From Neonectria sp. B-13 (Eukaryota; Ascomycota; Sordariomycetes; Hypocreales; Nectriaceae): a stretch of 21,684 nt of DNA. The stretch's first letter is position 1. Each line of letters begins with the position of its first letter. The DNA lies in NCBI GenBank assembly GCA_002682825.1, contig NOKP01000111.1, positions 2,175 through 23,858 on the forward strand, given 5' to 3'. Of this stretch, positions 1 through 9,908 are shown one piece after another. The translations under genes were made by a program, and so were the position numbers. The notes beneath the pieces were generated by a model. That model had not been told where the DNA came from. It did not search any database and was given only the letters and a program-made list of their open reading frames with translations.

Positions 1-857
1 CTCTCGTCGCATGAGTGTATTCAACTGGTACCCTTCTTCCCCACGCCCTTCATGGAGGAACTCTTGCACATGATGGATGTCAAAGAAGATCCCGAGCTGA
101 TGAGGCTTGCGTATCACGTATACCGGCACCTCCCCAACATTCCGTTCCGAGATGGGGAGGATTCGGAGTTCATTGAGGCGCTGGTTCGTATTGGTAAGAC
201 GGCTGCCAGCTGGCATCAGCGCTTGCGGGCGCTGGTCAACATGCAGGTGATCTACTTCAGGCGGATTTTCTTGACACGAAGCACCCAGCGAGACCTTCTT
301 TTCAACGCTGTATCGGACATGTTGGGCGACTCGCAGCTGGAGGTGCGCTCATGCGCCTCCACTACGCCGGCTGGCATGATCCGGTGCTCGCCTCGAAGGA
401 TTCGTGACCCAATGATTGCACACCTGAAGACTCGCTTCGACGATGAGCTGTGGCACAATCCAATGCCCAAACGTGGACGACAACTTCCAGGCACAGAGAC
501 GCCTGTGGATGTGCACAAGCAAATCACAAGGAGACATGCAGCAGTACTGGGTCTAGGTGCCTTGATTGAGGCATTCCCTTACGCGACTCCGCCACCTGAG
601 TGGATGCCAGAAGTGCTAGCAACTCTAGCTAGGAGGGCTGCTGGCGACCCTGGGGTTGTCGGCAAGGCAACAAAGGCCATTCTCAGTGAATTCAAGAAGA
701 CGAGGCAGGACAGTTGGACGGTGGATCAAAAGGTATGTCTATCTCTACCCTGCAAGCGAGACGGTGTGAAATGTAGATTCCTAACGAGCCTTAGTATTTC
801 ACTTCAGAACAATTGGAGGACCTCGAGGGTGTATTGCAGTGGAGCTACTTCATGTAA
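1..857 (+). CDS. BLM10: Proteasome activator Blm10/PA200, C-terminal part (5' end outside window)
   Basis: This is the end of Blm10 (PA200 in animals), the HEAT-repeat protein that caps the 20S proteasome core. The reading frame is open from base 1, so the start lies off the left edge. Exon 1 ends at 732. An intron at 733-794 (62 nt, donor GTATGT, branch CTAAC, acceptor TTAG) joins VDQK to YFTSEQLEDLEGVL, and the stop is at 855-857. Family hallmarks seen: LEELLHMMDVKEDPEL-like helices near the start (here MEELLHMMDVKEDPEL), EVRSCASTT, IRCSP, the NPMPKR loop, and the strongly conserved RRHAAVLGLGALIEAFPY followed by PPEWMPEVL. The last residues are SYFM. Blm10 C-termini normally carry a hydrophobic-Tyr-any motif that docks in the proteasome alpha ring. 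Here the penultimate residue is Phe, which should be compared with close relatives. Without splicing the frame would run on to 918, but that tail does not resemble the family. Confidence 0.93.
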
Positions 858-2149
858 GGCGGGAACTCACGAGGTTATTTCGAGTTCATCCTCGCAAAGA
901 TCTGAATTGTACGATTAGCCGATTGCCTATATGCTTTAGCATTAAGAAGGCAAGATAGACAACGAGCTAGGTAAATACATGGCACATCACTTTGCGCGAT
1001 CAGCCTATCCCCGGGGGCTTACTTCCCTCAATGTGTTGTTTTGAGTGTCGGCTGCCTGAAAAGCGTTGTAAAGGGCTGGTTGCATATCTGATCAAGTGAT
1101 AGCATCTTGGACGTTTTCGCTGTGAGAATCATGCTAGTGCCTCAAGGCATATGCTAGTGTCTGAATTATCCCACTAATCGCGCTATCAATATGTATAGGA
1201 AAAGCGTCTCTCATCTAGACACCACCAGTCACTAGAGGATGCTGTCGTGCCGCGGCGTTTCCGGCCAGCAATTATCATCGCAGCTCCATCTATAGCGGGA
1301 CCTTATCTCAGTCCTCCAATTATGTCGTCATGCCCCGGCTTCTCGAGAAATGTCGATTGATATAGTCATCTCCGGCCGTGGTTTCCCAGAGCAGCAAGGA
1401 GTTGCCGCTCGGATGCCCGTGCCGGCCTGGGGGGGGGGAGGGCTCATCCGAAGTTCGCAGCAGATGTGCCGGACGCGATCTGTCACATAGGCTCATCATG
1501 TCGGGGTATTACGCAGAACACAGTCTCCCGTGTACTCGGCGCTTTATGGGCACGCCGTCTTTCACGTGGTACTTGATTCCGTTGACAAACATCGCAACCG
1601 CCCCCCTATTGATCAGTAAGTAGCAATGCGAAGCAACCTTCGGAGAGAAGACCTATATCGGGGAGTTGACCAAGGAGGTATGCGGTGATGGCAATGACGA
1701 CAGATATCAGCACCGAGCCGACGTCGGAGATCTTGGGTGCATTGCTTGCAGGCTCAATCATGAGCCTCTGGAGATCTGCAACCGAGTTTGGGAGTTTGCT
1801 GCCCTTTTTATTTAAGATCTTCGCAATGATTTGACACTGGAGCATCTACATCTATTCTAGGTGCTGGGAGGAGTAGTTGGTCCGTAAACCCTGGTCTACT
1901 AGAATCATGGACCCCAGGCTCACGCGTATAATACAAGTCATGTGCAATTCGTTCGCACCCACCACTAGTATTGCTGCTAAATCATCAATAGAGCGGGTCT
2001 TCCAATGTACATCATAGACCAACGATGCCCAGATTACTCGGCTCGCCTCTATATACCCGCTGCCCCATCTTTATCTCCTTCTAGCAATAGGTCAACACTT
2101 GTGAGCAATCCATCCTGGGTAGTATGCTCTTTGTTCGAATCATTCAAAT
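858..2149. other. Intergenic stretch with no supported gene
   Basis: About 1.3 kb lies between the Blm10 stop and the 3' end of the M16 pseudogene. The only structure I can support is the repeat copy at 1355-1510, which has a run of ten G at 1429-1438. A 79-codon ATG-started frame on the minus strand (1845-1606) has one hydrophobic stretch (VLISVVIAITAYLL) and leads toward that repeat on the same strand. It resembles no family I know and could be part of the same decayed gene. Confidence 0.5.
1355..1510 (-). repeat. Diverged copy (copy B) of a coding-derived repeat also found at about 10840-10990
   Basis: Read as given, bases from CCGGCCGTGG at about 1372 match the reverse complement of about 10970-10850. 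Shared blocks include TCCCAGAGC, CATCCG, GCAGCAG and GGACGCGATCTGTC. In the first 39 aligned bases I count about 8 differences. In coding sense (minus strand) it reads like CDRSRP or, in another frame, a degraded version of the TDRVQHTCCKLRMNP and LWETTAGD segments of the other copy. The frame is broken at the G10 run. The two copies are in opposite orientation and about 9.4 kb apart. The family is not identified. Confidence 0.65.
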
Positions 2150-4996
2150 CGTTTCCTCCCCTCTTCCTCGCCGCCATCGGGTTTCAGGCCGTAATCATCC
2201 TAGGAGTAGTTGAGCTTGTGCGTCTGGACCTTGTAGCCCATGCCCTTGAAAGAATTCTCCATACCCTGCAAAAGTTAGTCACCATGTACGGTAATGTTGC
2301 TCTTGCCTGGCTCAAAGCATGGGAGGATAATTTTGCGCATGGCAGTACTTATTTCCTCGATGGATACGGCGTGTACGCGGTACAAAATCTCATTATCCCA
2401 GTCCTTCGGCAGATCGCGGACAGCGCCCTGGACAAAATTCTGCCGTGCAGCGCTAGGCATCGTCGACTGCTCATCCGCGAACGCGACGACAATCTGGCTG
2501 ACAGGACCTTCCAAAAGATGTCGATCAATCTCCATCTCTTCCTCGGCAATCTTGCGGAGAGCATCGCGGGAAGCGGCAATAACCTGGAAAGCGCCAGGAG
2601 AGCGGTAAACACGGTACGAGAGGACCCGAGTTAATACCACGCGAGAAGTAGGAGTTGTAAGCGTAGCCAGCACCACGAACACCTTTCCAATTAGCATCTT
2701 CGGGAGCCTCGAGGTAGCCGATAGCGACAGTAAGGGCGGCAAGGTGATGGTCGTAGAATGACTCCAAACCTTGCCCGTAGAGACAGAGTATGAGCTGTCA
2801 AAGGTCGTCATGGAAAGGATAACTGCGCCTACAGATCGAGGGTTGCGTCCCTCGTCGTTGAGCAGGCTCACGGACTTAGGGATCTCGACCATGTACTCTT
2901 GAGCACTTAAGGTCTTTGAAAGCGTCTCCCAAGTGGTGAGATGGTCAGAAAGAGTAGCCGAGTTAGGGGTGACGAGGAATCGCAGGTTCTGGAAGGCGAA
3001 GAGCAATTTTCGGATGATGTTAACCCAGGACACAACCTTCTCGAACTCCTTCTCCAACGGTTTCTGGAGGCACATGAGGTACACAGCTCGAACGAGGACA
3101 CGCTTAGCGACAGTCGACGTAGACCTCTCCATGTGAAATGCTATTTCAACTTCGCCGCCATGCCACAGCCATCACGCTTGCCCTCAGGGATGTTAGCCAA
3201 GGCCTTGATGACGCTGGCCTTGAGACGCTGAGGGTCGAAGATGGAGTCAAACATCATGGTGTGGATCCATTCCACGGCCGCAACGTACCTTTCGGCTCGA
3301 CCTGGAACTGAATTACGATGCCGTCTGCATCACCCAAGGATCTAGCAGAGCTAAGGGAGTAACTAACGATATCCCTCTCGAGCTCCATGACGATCTGCTC
3401 AAACCCGACCTGCTCTCCATCACGCATAGTGTGAGTGTTGAAGGAATTGTCTCTAAAGATGGGCATAAGGGGCTTGAGAAGTGCTGATATGGATGGTGAT
3501 GTATACAAAGTTCGTCGGCACAGCGTTAAACTAGATGAATACGAACACCTTGTCATTCGGCGCGGCATCGGTGAACGTTTGCACCCAAGCCAACAGATTG
3601 AGCGTATCCAGTGCGGTCAGTGTCGAATTCAATAAAGTGAATTGAGTCCGTACTAGGAACTGACTAGCGGTCGATGAGCGAGGCAGGAATTGGCTCGTCG
3701 TTCTTCCTCAAGGCCTCCTCAAGGCGCTTTCCGACCTTAGCAAAGCCCTCAGGTCCGAGCTCTTCCTTGCGCTTGGCAATACGGGCCTCTTCGTCCTCCC
3801 ATTTCTTAGACGCCATCTTCGGAGAGTGCTTGCCAAGAATGAAGATGTGGTGAGCATCAGAGTTTCACTTGCGGAGGAAGTCCCGCATTCCTTGTCTATC
3901 CACTTTTCCAAGACATCGTACTCGTGTAGGTTCTGCAGATCCTTGAGCGTTAAGCCAACACGTTCTCCAAAGAGATAGTCCGTGATAATATTGATGACGT
4001 AGAAAGTTCAGAGGTCTCGGCGTAGCATATGACTTGGCGTCACTTGTGGTGGATGCGCTCTCTCATGGATTTTACATCAAAAGGATTGAACGCAGTCTCT
4101 TTGAGCAGCTCAAACAAGCGCTTCTCGACGAACTCGAGTTTATCAGTTTGGGCCAAAAAAGCCGACGAGGATCTCACCGATAGTCTCATTTTCTTCCGGA
4201 AACCCTGCAGTTGGACTTATTGAGAGCAGGAGACTGATCGGAAAGTTCCGTGAGGAGTTCGAAAGAAGGGAGGGCTGCAGGGAGGGCTCATATCTGGAAA
4301 GGGGTGCCAAGGGAGGAAATGTCATCATTGATAGAGTGTTCAAACTTGTCGAGGACTTGGAGCAAATGTTCTTGGTTTATCTCTCCAACGATGACCAGGC
4401 AAAGGTTTTGGAACTAGTACATGTCTCTGTGGAACTGGCGGATGGGCCCGGGAGTCAGGACACGAAGGGCTTCAGTCATCCCACTAGTTTCGTAAGGGAA
4501 ACCGAAATTCTCAGTGCATAGAAGGCGACGGGCCTTCAGGCCCATTATCTCATGACTACGGAACTGAACAGCCTACGTCTCCTAGTAGACAACACCGGCA
4601 TCATTGCCCTCGGCATCGATGTAACAGACTTCGGTGACGATTCCCTCATCAGTCATCGTTGATATGATGTGCTCTGAAGGGGGGGGCCTGGGCAAAGTCA
4701 TCCCGCCCATTAGACTCAAGAGTGCAGGTAGTATGATCTAGGTAAGTATTGCGTTTGTCGCCCTTGTACTGACAGCTCTTTGAGCCCATGAAGACCAGAC
4801 GCTCAAGAATATGGAGTGCGCCCGAATCATCGAAGATCTCAGTAGCTAGGGTGAAGTAACCGTTGACCTTGGGGCCCTTGCGGTCTGCCACGACGACCTG
4901 TATGCCACTACGTTCGAGGACATACTAGGATATATTTCAGGGCGCACAGTCGACGCCGAGGCTCTGGATATTGCGAAACTGCGACTAGGAAGACAT
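2150..4996 (-). pseudogene. Decayed M16-family (insulinase/presequence-protease-like) zinc metalloprotease
   Basis: The order of readable pieces matches a fungal M16 metalloprotease of about 1,000 residues. From an ATG at 4996: MSS-stop-SQFRNIQSL, then VVVADRKGPKVNGYFTLATE and DDSGALHILERLVFMGSKS (4920-4740), then TDEGIVTEV...GNDAGVVY-stop, MGLKARRLL, EALRVLTPGPIRQFHRDMY-stop (4630-4340), ENETIGEILVGFFGPN (4190-4143), DKLEFVEKRLFELLKET, DYLFGERVGLTLKDLQNLHE, KWEDEEARIAKRKEELGPEG (3815-3750), DSIHFIEFDTDRTG, MRDGEQVGFEQIVMELERD, SARSLGDADGIVIQFQVEP (3360-3290), the 2275-3132 segment, and finally KVQTHKLNYS-stop-DDYGLKPDG near 2200. Frames change repeatedly, and there are about ten in-frame stops. 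Deletions follow QYKG and FFGPN. The zinc-binding HxxEH is HILER (4813-4799), so the catalytic His is lost. No intact product is possible. Plus-strand frames here are shadows. Confidence 0.93.
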
Positions 4997-5793
4997 CGTG
5001 GGTTCCCTCGGGCAGTTGACTTTCTAGGTTCCACAAACGAGAGGTAGTCATCTTGTATGGGATCAGGCCCCTGAAATGGCCGGCACACTCACCTGGTTTG
5101 AACCTGATTGAGCGCCCTTAGAAGGCTCTAAAGACTACGTAAGTTGAAGAGATCAGACTCTGAACTCACTAGGCTACGCCAAATTTAGTCTGATATAGAC
5201 TTAATGATCAAATGAATCGAGGAAGCGTGGGATACCTTAGATCTTGACCTTATCTGGAAGCTTAACTTCTGTGACTGGTGAATGAGATACGGCTGCCAGT
5301 AGAAAAGAACGTGAATTCGATAGTGCGGCCAGAAAACGTTGATGGTTGGTTCTCTGAAGAAGGGTTCCATATAAATTTGAAACAGCGAGTGCTATTCTGG
5401 AATTGTAGAATGAAGGCCATAATTTTGTATTTTCTGCTGAAACTGAACCGTGAGAGTCTTATAACCAGTGTCGTGGCGGTAATTACATGGCAACATGAGG
5501 CTGCCTAGAGAGGATCCCTTGCCTCTTAAATTCCAAAATTGTGAGCCACTAAGTGGTGGGTCGATAGAATAGGCACGAGATGGATTGCATGACATGAAAG
5601 TTTGTAAGGTACAATGAAGGCTGAGCGTCATCTTATAGCTACGGGTGGCAACGACGTATCAACAAGGTCCCGGTGCCTGGAAGCGGGGCAGCTATGGCAG
5701 GTTATTCATATCAAGGATGGGAGGATGGGATGGGCAAGTTCACGGAGACTATAGTAATAAATTCCGTTTCTACAGGCCTGGGTTTCTATATGC
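4997..5793. other. Intergenic stretch, nothing recognised
   Basis: About 800 bp lies between the 5' end of the M16 relic and the 3' end of the minus-strand unknown gene. It would hold the old promoter of the protease and the 3' UTR of its neighbour. Short frames on both strands (for example 5278-5508 +, 5392-5631 -) overlap each other and show no family pattern. Confidence 0.5.
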
Positions 5794-6547
5794 CTAAGAT
5801 GAAACCGAGTTATCTATCATTTTCTTTTCCCAGAGCCGACGATTCTTTTGGTAAATCCAGCCGTGCTTCTTCAGCCAGTAACTAATTCCACCGGTCGAAA
5901 TCTCAACGGATCGCTCCCGATGAAGAAGCTTGGCCATTTCAGCCAAACGGAAGTTCGCTGACCTTACAAGATATTCGATAAAGTCCTTGTGGTCATCCAA
6001 GCACGAGCCAAGTCCTTGCCGGGTGGCGTCCGTCAAATTAGCCACCGCAGATGGGCCATTGATAAGGTAATCCAGAAGAGCAAGAAAACCCTCGTCATTG
6101 CCCTCCCACACCACCACCCCCTTAATCCGCGGCGCGTATGCGGTGATGTTGTACCACTCATTCTTGTCATCTTCATAAGCCTTCGCCTCGGGAAGATGTG
6201 GAATAAGTATGGCTTGATCGACTTCGTTTTGAAGCAAGTCAATTAGATCAACTTTAGACATATCGAGGGGGCGCCGCTCAACTTCAAGCTCGGCAAACCC
6301 CTCTTCCTCTCTGGGGGCTCGCGGTCGGGCAATTGGCATCCCCAGATCGTAAAGACGCTGCATCTTCGCCTGGATTGCGGGATACTTTTGAAACAAATGT
6401 GGCCAACCAACGACAACGAGCTTCAAAAGCGTTAGCTAACATTCCAAAAGTGAATGGAGTACTAACTCTATCGTCCATTCTTTTGTCATATAGTCTCTGC
6501 CGTAGCTCCTTCTCATCGCCGGATGGTCTCTCTATAATAGCTGGCAT
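5794..6547 (-). CDS. Unknown protein with a C-terminal winged-helix-like region (235 aa, two exons)
   Basis: Exon 1 is 6547-6467 (27 codons from ATG, MPAIIERPSGDEKELRQRLY...). A 46-nt intron at 6466-6421 has donor GTTAGT, branch GCTAAC and acceptor GAAG. Exon 2 is 6420-5794. The splice keeps phase 0 and gives MDDR-LVVVGWPHLFQKYP. The unspliced ATG at 6426 would give 210 residues. The protein is charged and probably intracellular, with no signal peptide or membrane segment. The last ~65 residues (HKDFIEYLVRSANFRLAEMA, then SVEISTGGISYWLKKHGWIY) have the spacing of the winged helix-turn-helix that precedes the catalytic domain in Tc1/mariner-type transposases: a helix ending near E-x-A-x-x-L, then I/V-S-x-x-x-I-S-x-x-L-K-K-x-G-W. 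No DDE catalytic part follows, and the N-terminal 170 residues are not recognised. The gene looks intact, unlike its neighbours. Function unknown; the winged-helix reading is inference. Confidence 0.6.
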
Positions 6548-7224
6548 GATGGAGGTCGCGCTTGAGACGAAAGATGACGAAGTAAAGTTTGCGTAGCATT
6601 TAGATCAGTAGTAGTAGGAGTTCGGGGCAATTATAGGCAAATACTAGGCATCAGGGGCAGCACGGAGCCCATTGGAGTCAGTGGCTGGATGAGTGATGGG
6701 CTGGCCCGCATCGACAGACCCACGTGAATTTGAGATTACAGGCCCAGGACAGTCGAGAGTGGCTTTTATTCAGTCTCAACTTATCAATAAAGCCGTCCGG
6801 CAATCAAGGATGCTGACTTGATTGGGAATGCAGGAAGATAAGAAATAGATTACACAAATATCGCCAAATTTACGGCTTGCAGAGCCATCGGTGTATCCAA
6901 GGAAACGTGAGCAGTCCTAGGTATACTTCTGTGCTGGGTGAGGCTCGACTCAACCGGACGGCCATCCCCAGAACGGTGAACCCAGTCACTCCCTCTCCAT
7001 TTTAGTCCGCGCTTGACATACCTCTCTCTATTGATTTGCGTATGTTGTCGCGGCTGCACACTATGCCTCTCTCGCAGCGCGGTCTCAGACTCCACTAGGG
7101 GTATGTGGTCTGTGAGTACGATGTTGGTCGGGCTGCGCTTGGGATTGGTAAATGGATCATCATGTACTTTCCTCTTTCAAAAGCCAGCTTGAGAAAACGC
7201 CAAGGACCCGCAAGGTGACATCAC

Positions 7225-7416
7225 ATGAGCGCGACCAGTGACGAACGTCAGCTAGAATCCTGTTGGGAAGACCTGGATGAAAGGATGCAGGTGGCGTATG
7301 CAGTGATAGTCGTTTGTCTCGTTGTATCGATAGGAGTCAAGGCCCCGCCCCGGCAGGGTCTCTCCAGTCGCAATATCGAGGTGGTAACTCAGAAAGAGAA
7401 GGGTGGCGGAGGATGA
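7225..7416 (+). CDS. Possible 63-residue ORF with one predicted membrane segment (weak)
   Basis: It starts with ATG at 7225. The frame reads MSATSDERQLESCWEDLDER followed by the hydrophobic run MQVAYAVIVVCLVVSIGV and a basic/Gly tail (KEKGGGG). An acidic head, one membrane span and a basic tail could make a small single-pass protein. No family is recognised, there is no intron or promoter evidence, and an open frame of this length is common by chance. I list it only because of the clean hydrophobic segment. Confidence 0.15.
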   Translation: MSATSDERQLESCWEDLDERMQVAYAVIVVCLVVSIGVKAPPRQGLSSRNIEVVTQKEKGGGG

Positions 7417-7662
7417 GGGATGATGCAACCTCTCGAAGTTGCGCCCACAGACTAAACTGGTAAGGATCTGCCACGGTCAGTCGGGGGTTTGTTCTGTGCA
7501 AGTGACCTTCGGGGCCGGCTTGGCAGAGCGCCTCCGAAGAGCCAGCAACATGGGACGGCGGTTGGCTTCCTGTGGGCGAGGAGACGTCGTCTAAGCATCC
7601 TCGCGCTTTCAAGACCCAGAGGCCACATTGCTGTCAATCGACCAAGGTGGGGGGTCGGTCGC

Positions 7663-7693
7663 GAGAAAAAGAGAAGAGAAAAGAGGAAAGAGA
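7663..7693 (+). repeat. Polypurine tract
   Basis: Thirty-one consecutive A/G bases (GAGAAAAAGAGAAGAGAAAA and onward). This is low-complexity DNA. Such tracts occur in fungal promoters and as simple repeats, and nothing here shows which. Confidence 0.7.
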
Positions 7694-8650
7694 CAATCAG
7701 CCCTTACCAAACAGGGCAAAGCCGTGCCGTGCCTCATTCTTCTTACTCCATGTCTCCATCCTAAGGCGCGGGCGACGCTGATGCGAGAGCAGTGAAATCA
7801 ATGACAGAGCGTCAATACATCCCTGTTCCGTTGGACGCCTTCCGACACCAGGCCGTTCCTCCGAGGGTACCCTACCCTATGGAGTGTACTATGTACGCCA
7901 GACAGTTAGCTTAAGGTGTGGCCCACCCCCTCCCGGCCCCGCCTTGTTGGCACCCGTGGCTTGAACAGTAGCAGCAGGGATTCCGATGGGATCCGATGCA
8001 CCGTAGTGACCCGAGATCGGTGGATACATCACTACCGTGTCCACCTCATGACGCAAACACTGTCCCAACCATATCCGTTCTAATCTAGCTTCGTTGTTGT
8101 GGTTCGTTATTAGGAGCCCTCGTATGGTTTTCGGAGATGGTCGTTTTCCGCTGAAGGGGACAGAAACCAATAAAGGGAGACACAATTGGATGCGCAGGGA
8201 AATTAGAGGAATTCGTGCGTAGCAGTCCTGTCCTTCCATGTCCGCCCTCATTGTCACGCTCTGGGATGTCTTCGTCAGGGCTTGACGGGTGTCAAGGGCT
8301 AGGGTCCCTGTACGGAATAGCTACATCGCGAGACCTCGGGTGGACCCCATTTCCCTCGGTATTTCGACCCCTCGAGAGTCTCCCCTCTTATGCACATCCA
8401 AAGAGGCTAGCTCAACGTGCATTTGCCGGATCCTAGCATATCTGCCGCAGGACCCGTTCTTCATAAAAGACCGGGTCTCACACCCAGTTGTACTGAATCA
8501 AGTCACCTAATGTATCCCTACTCAAGCGCCCCGTAAGCTCTCACAACGGGCGTCGGGGCATGGCACAGATCATGTAGACTACCCCTGATGACACGCTTTC
8601 CAAATCGGGGCACATACCCATGCATTTCACCAGTTGTGCATGGATGCAAT

Positions 8651-9010
8651 GTGCCTCCGGCAAAAGCGGGGCGATCATGCGCCAAGATATCAGAAAACCA
8701 AGGTAGGTTAAGATCAGCGCACATCACCACACGGCTTACCTTGCATGATCAGCCCCCTGCGATGTGCCTTCGGGAAAAGCGGGGCGATCTTGCGCCAAGA
8801 AGCCAGAAAATCAGAATAGGTTAAGATCAGCGCATATCACAGCTTTCCCCGTCGCTAATGCTTGCTTTGCATGGTATCAGCTCATGACTCCTCCGGCAAA
8901 AGCGGGGCAGCTAGTCGCCAAGAAATCAGAAAACCAAGACAGGTGAGGATCAGCGCAGCTCACAGGTGGCGAGGACACTTTCTCCGTCGCTAGTGTTTGC
9001 ATGGTATCAG
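8651..9010. repeat. Three imperfect tandem copies of a 113-123 bp unit
   Basis: Each copy begins with CTCCGGCAAAAGCGGGGC or a close variant (core starts at 8655, 8768 and 8891, so periods of 113 and 123 bp). It continues with CGCCAAGAAATCAGAAAA-like and AGGTTAAGATCAGCGCA-like blocks. Copies 2 and 3 share a tail: CCGTCGCTA, then GCATGGTATCAGCTCAT (about 8850-8885 and 8985-9015). Every copy keeps CGG-N6-CGG at its head (CGGCAAAAGCGG, or CGGGAAAAGCGG in copy 2). A short direct repeat GCCCCTGA-GCCCCTGA follows near 9018. The unit contains no conserved open frame, so it is a noncoding minisatellite-like array. Confidence 0.9.
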
Positions 9011-9698
9011 CTCATCAGCCCCTGAGCCCCTGACTTTGCGACGGTAAGACAGTACCTCGACAGGGTGGGACGACCCTCGTGGTTCAGGGGTACCTCGCGG
9101 ATCACCAAGGTGTTTTAATCAGAGCCTGACTCTCTCTCTGCTTGAGCACTGATCCCAGCCAGACGACCAGGGCAGCGACTCGAAGGCCAGGGTCGCATGG
9201 GTGGGTAGTGTACTTCCCGTGTTGCGCCCCGGCGGTGTCCTCTTGATCAGAAAGGCCTTGCAACATGTCCAGACCGGTCCGCGCCCCCGGCAGCCCCGGG
9301 GGCTACATCGGGCAAAAGTTGGAACCAACAGACAGGACGGTATTAAGCGGGGGGCGCCACAACTGGCTCACCAATTATCGGCAACTGTGCTGTCAGCCCT
9401 ACTGGAAACACGGGCGTTGCATCGCGTTCAAATAGGAGTTCATTTTCAGGTCAGTACGACCATCCCCACATCCTCTTGGCAGACGACTGTTGCTTCTCGG
9501 TCTCTGCGCTCAGTCGACACTTCTAATGTGCGGTTTTGGAGTTCTGTTCATTGTTCGTTTCGTCCTTTCTTCTGTCTACTTGTTTATTTTCACTAACCAG
9601 AGGCAGCACTGGCTTGTTGCACTGCACCTACTGTGGGATGCTTTTATTCACCACCTTAACCCAAGCTTCCCAATCGACCCGCCCTCACTCAGGACACA
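9011..9698. other. Upstream region of the small Cys-rich ORF
   Basis: No convincing gene. A frame of 131 codons (9201-9596 +) has no recognisable pattern. From about 9530 the plus strand becomes pyrimidine-rich (CTTTCTTCTGTCTACTTG). It includes a possible leader intron, with donor GTCAGT at about 9450 and CACTAACC plus a following AG near 9595. That would suit a 5' leader of the ORF starting at 9699. The splice call is tentative. Confidence 0.3.
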
Positions 9699-9908
9699 AT
9701 GTGTTGGACGAAGCGCCGTAGCATAACATGCAACTGTTGCCTTCAGGTCCTGAAAGTCAAGAACCGGGTCGAAAATTGTGTGCTTGCGCTAAATCACAAT
9801 GTCCAGTGTCCCTATCCGATTGTCGTACCCGAAATCGATTATGTGTATCCGCAGGATTGCCGGCCGTGCGTTGACGCGGCGCAAATGGCGAAGAAGGCGG
9901 GAAAGTAA
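9699..9908 (+). CDS. Small Cys-rich protein of unknown function (69 aa)
   Basis: ATG at 9699 (context CACAATGTG), stop at 9906-9908. It has eight cysteines in 69 residues: C2, C11, C13, C14, C27, C37, C54 and C57, including CNCC and CRPC pairs suited to metal binding. There is no signal peptide, because the N-terminus is MCWTKRRS and not hydrophobic, so it is unlikely to be a secreted effector of the usual kind. The C-terminus is basic (MAKKAGK). Similar short Cys-rich proteins starting MC- and ending with a C-x2-C plus basic tail are common and uncharacterised in filamentous fungi. The leader upstream is pyrimidine-rich. Alternative: a chance ORF, though the even cysteine spacing and codon pattern argue against that. 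Confidence 0.5.
   Translation: MCWTKRRSITCNCCLQVLKVKNRVENCVLALNHNVQCPYPIVVPEIDYVYPQDCRPCVDAAQMAKKAGK

Larger units (their letters stand above)
6548..8642. other. Gene-poor stretch of about 2.1 kb
   Basis: No conserved coding pattern was found on either strand. Contents worth noting: an 8-bp inverted repeat CAATCAAG/CTTGATTG at 6801-6824 with an 8-nt loop; a 63-codon ATG frame at 7225-7416 (+) with one hydrophobic stretch; and a 31-nt all-purine run at 7663-7693. Longer frames (7489-7764 +, 7889-8257 -) look like chance open frames. Confidence 0.5.

Noticed and set aside
1021..1060. TTTGAGTGTCG at about 1041 as another MITE end
   Set aside because: Only 11 bases match the 25-bp inverted repeat and no partner end was found nearby; likely chance.
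2005..2634. 209-codon open frame on the plus strand
   Set aside because: It lies antisense to clear M16 metalloprotease homology on the minus strand and has no family pattern itself.
4029..4521. Plus-strand frames 4029-4223 and 4336-4521
   Set aside because: Both are antisense shadows of the M16 relic.
7889..8257. 122-codon open frame on the minus strand
   Set aside because: It begins at GTG, has no recognisable motif or intron, and sits in a stretch with equally long overlapping frames.
8651..9010. CRISPR-like array
   Set aside because: Units are over 110 bp, imperfect, tandem rather than repeat-spacer, and in a eukaryotic genome.
9201..9596. 131-codon open frame on the plus strand
   Set aside because: Composition changes from Arg/Gly-rich to Phe-rich without structure, and it overlaps a pyrimidine-rich leader-like region. 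Probably chance.
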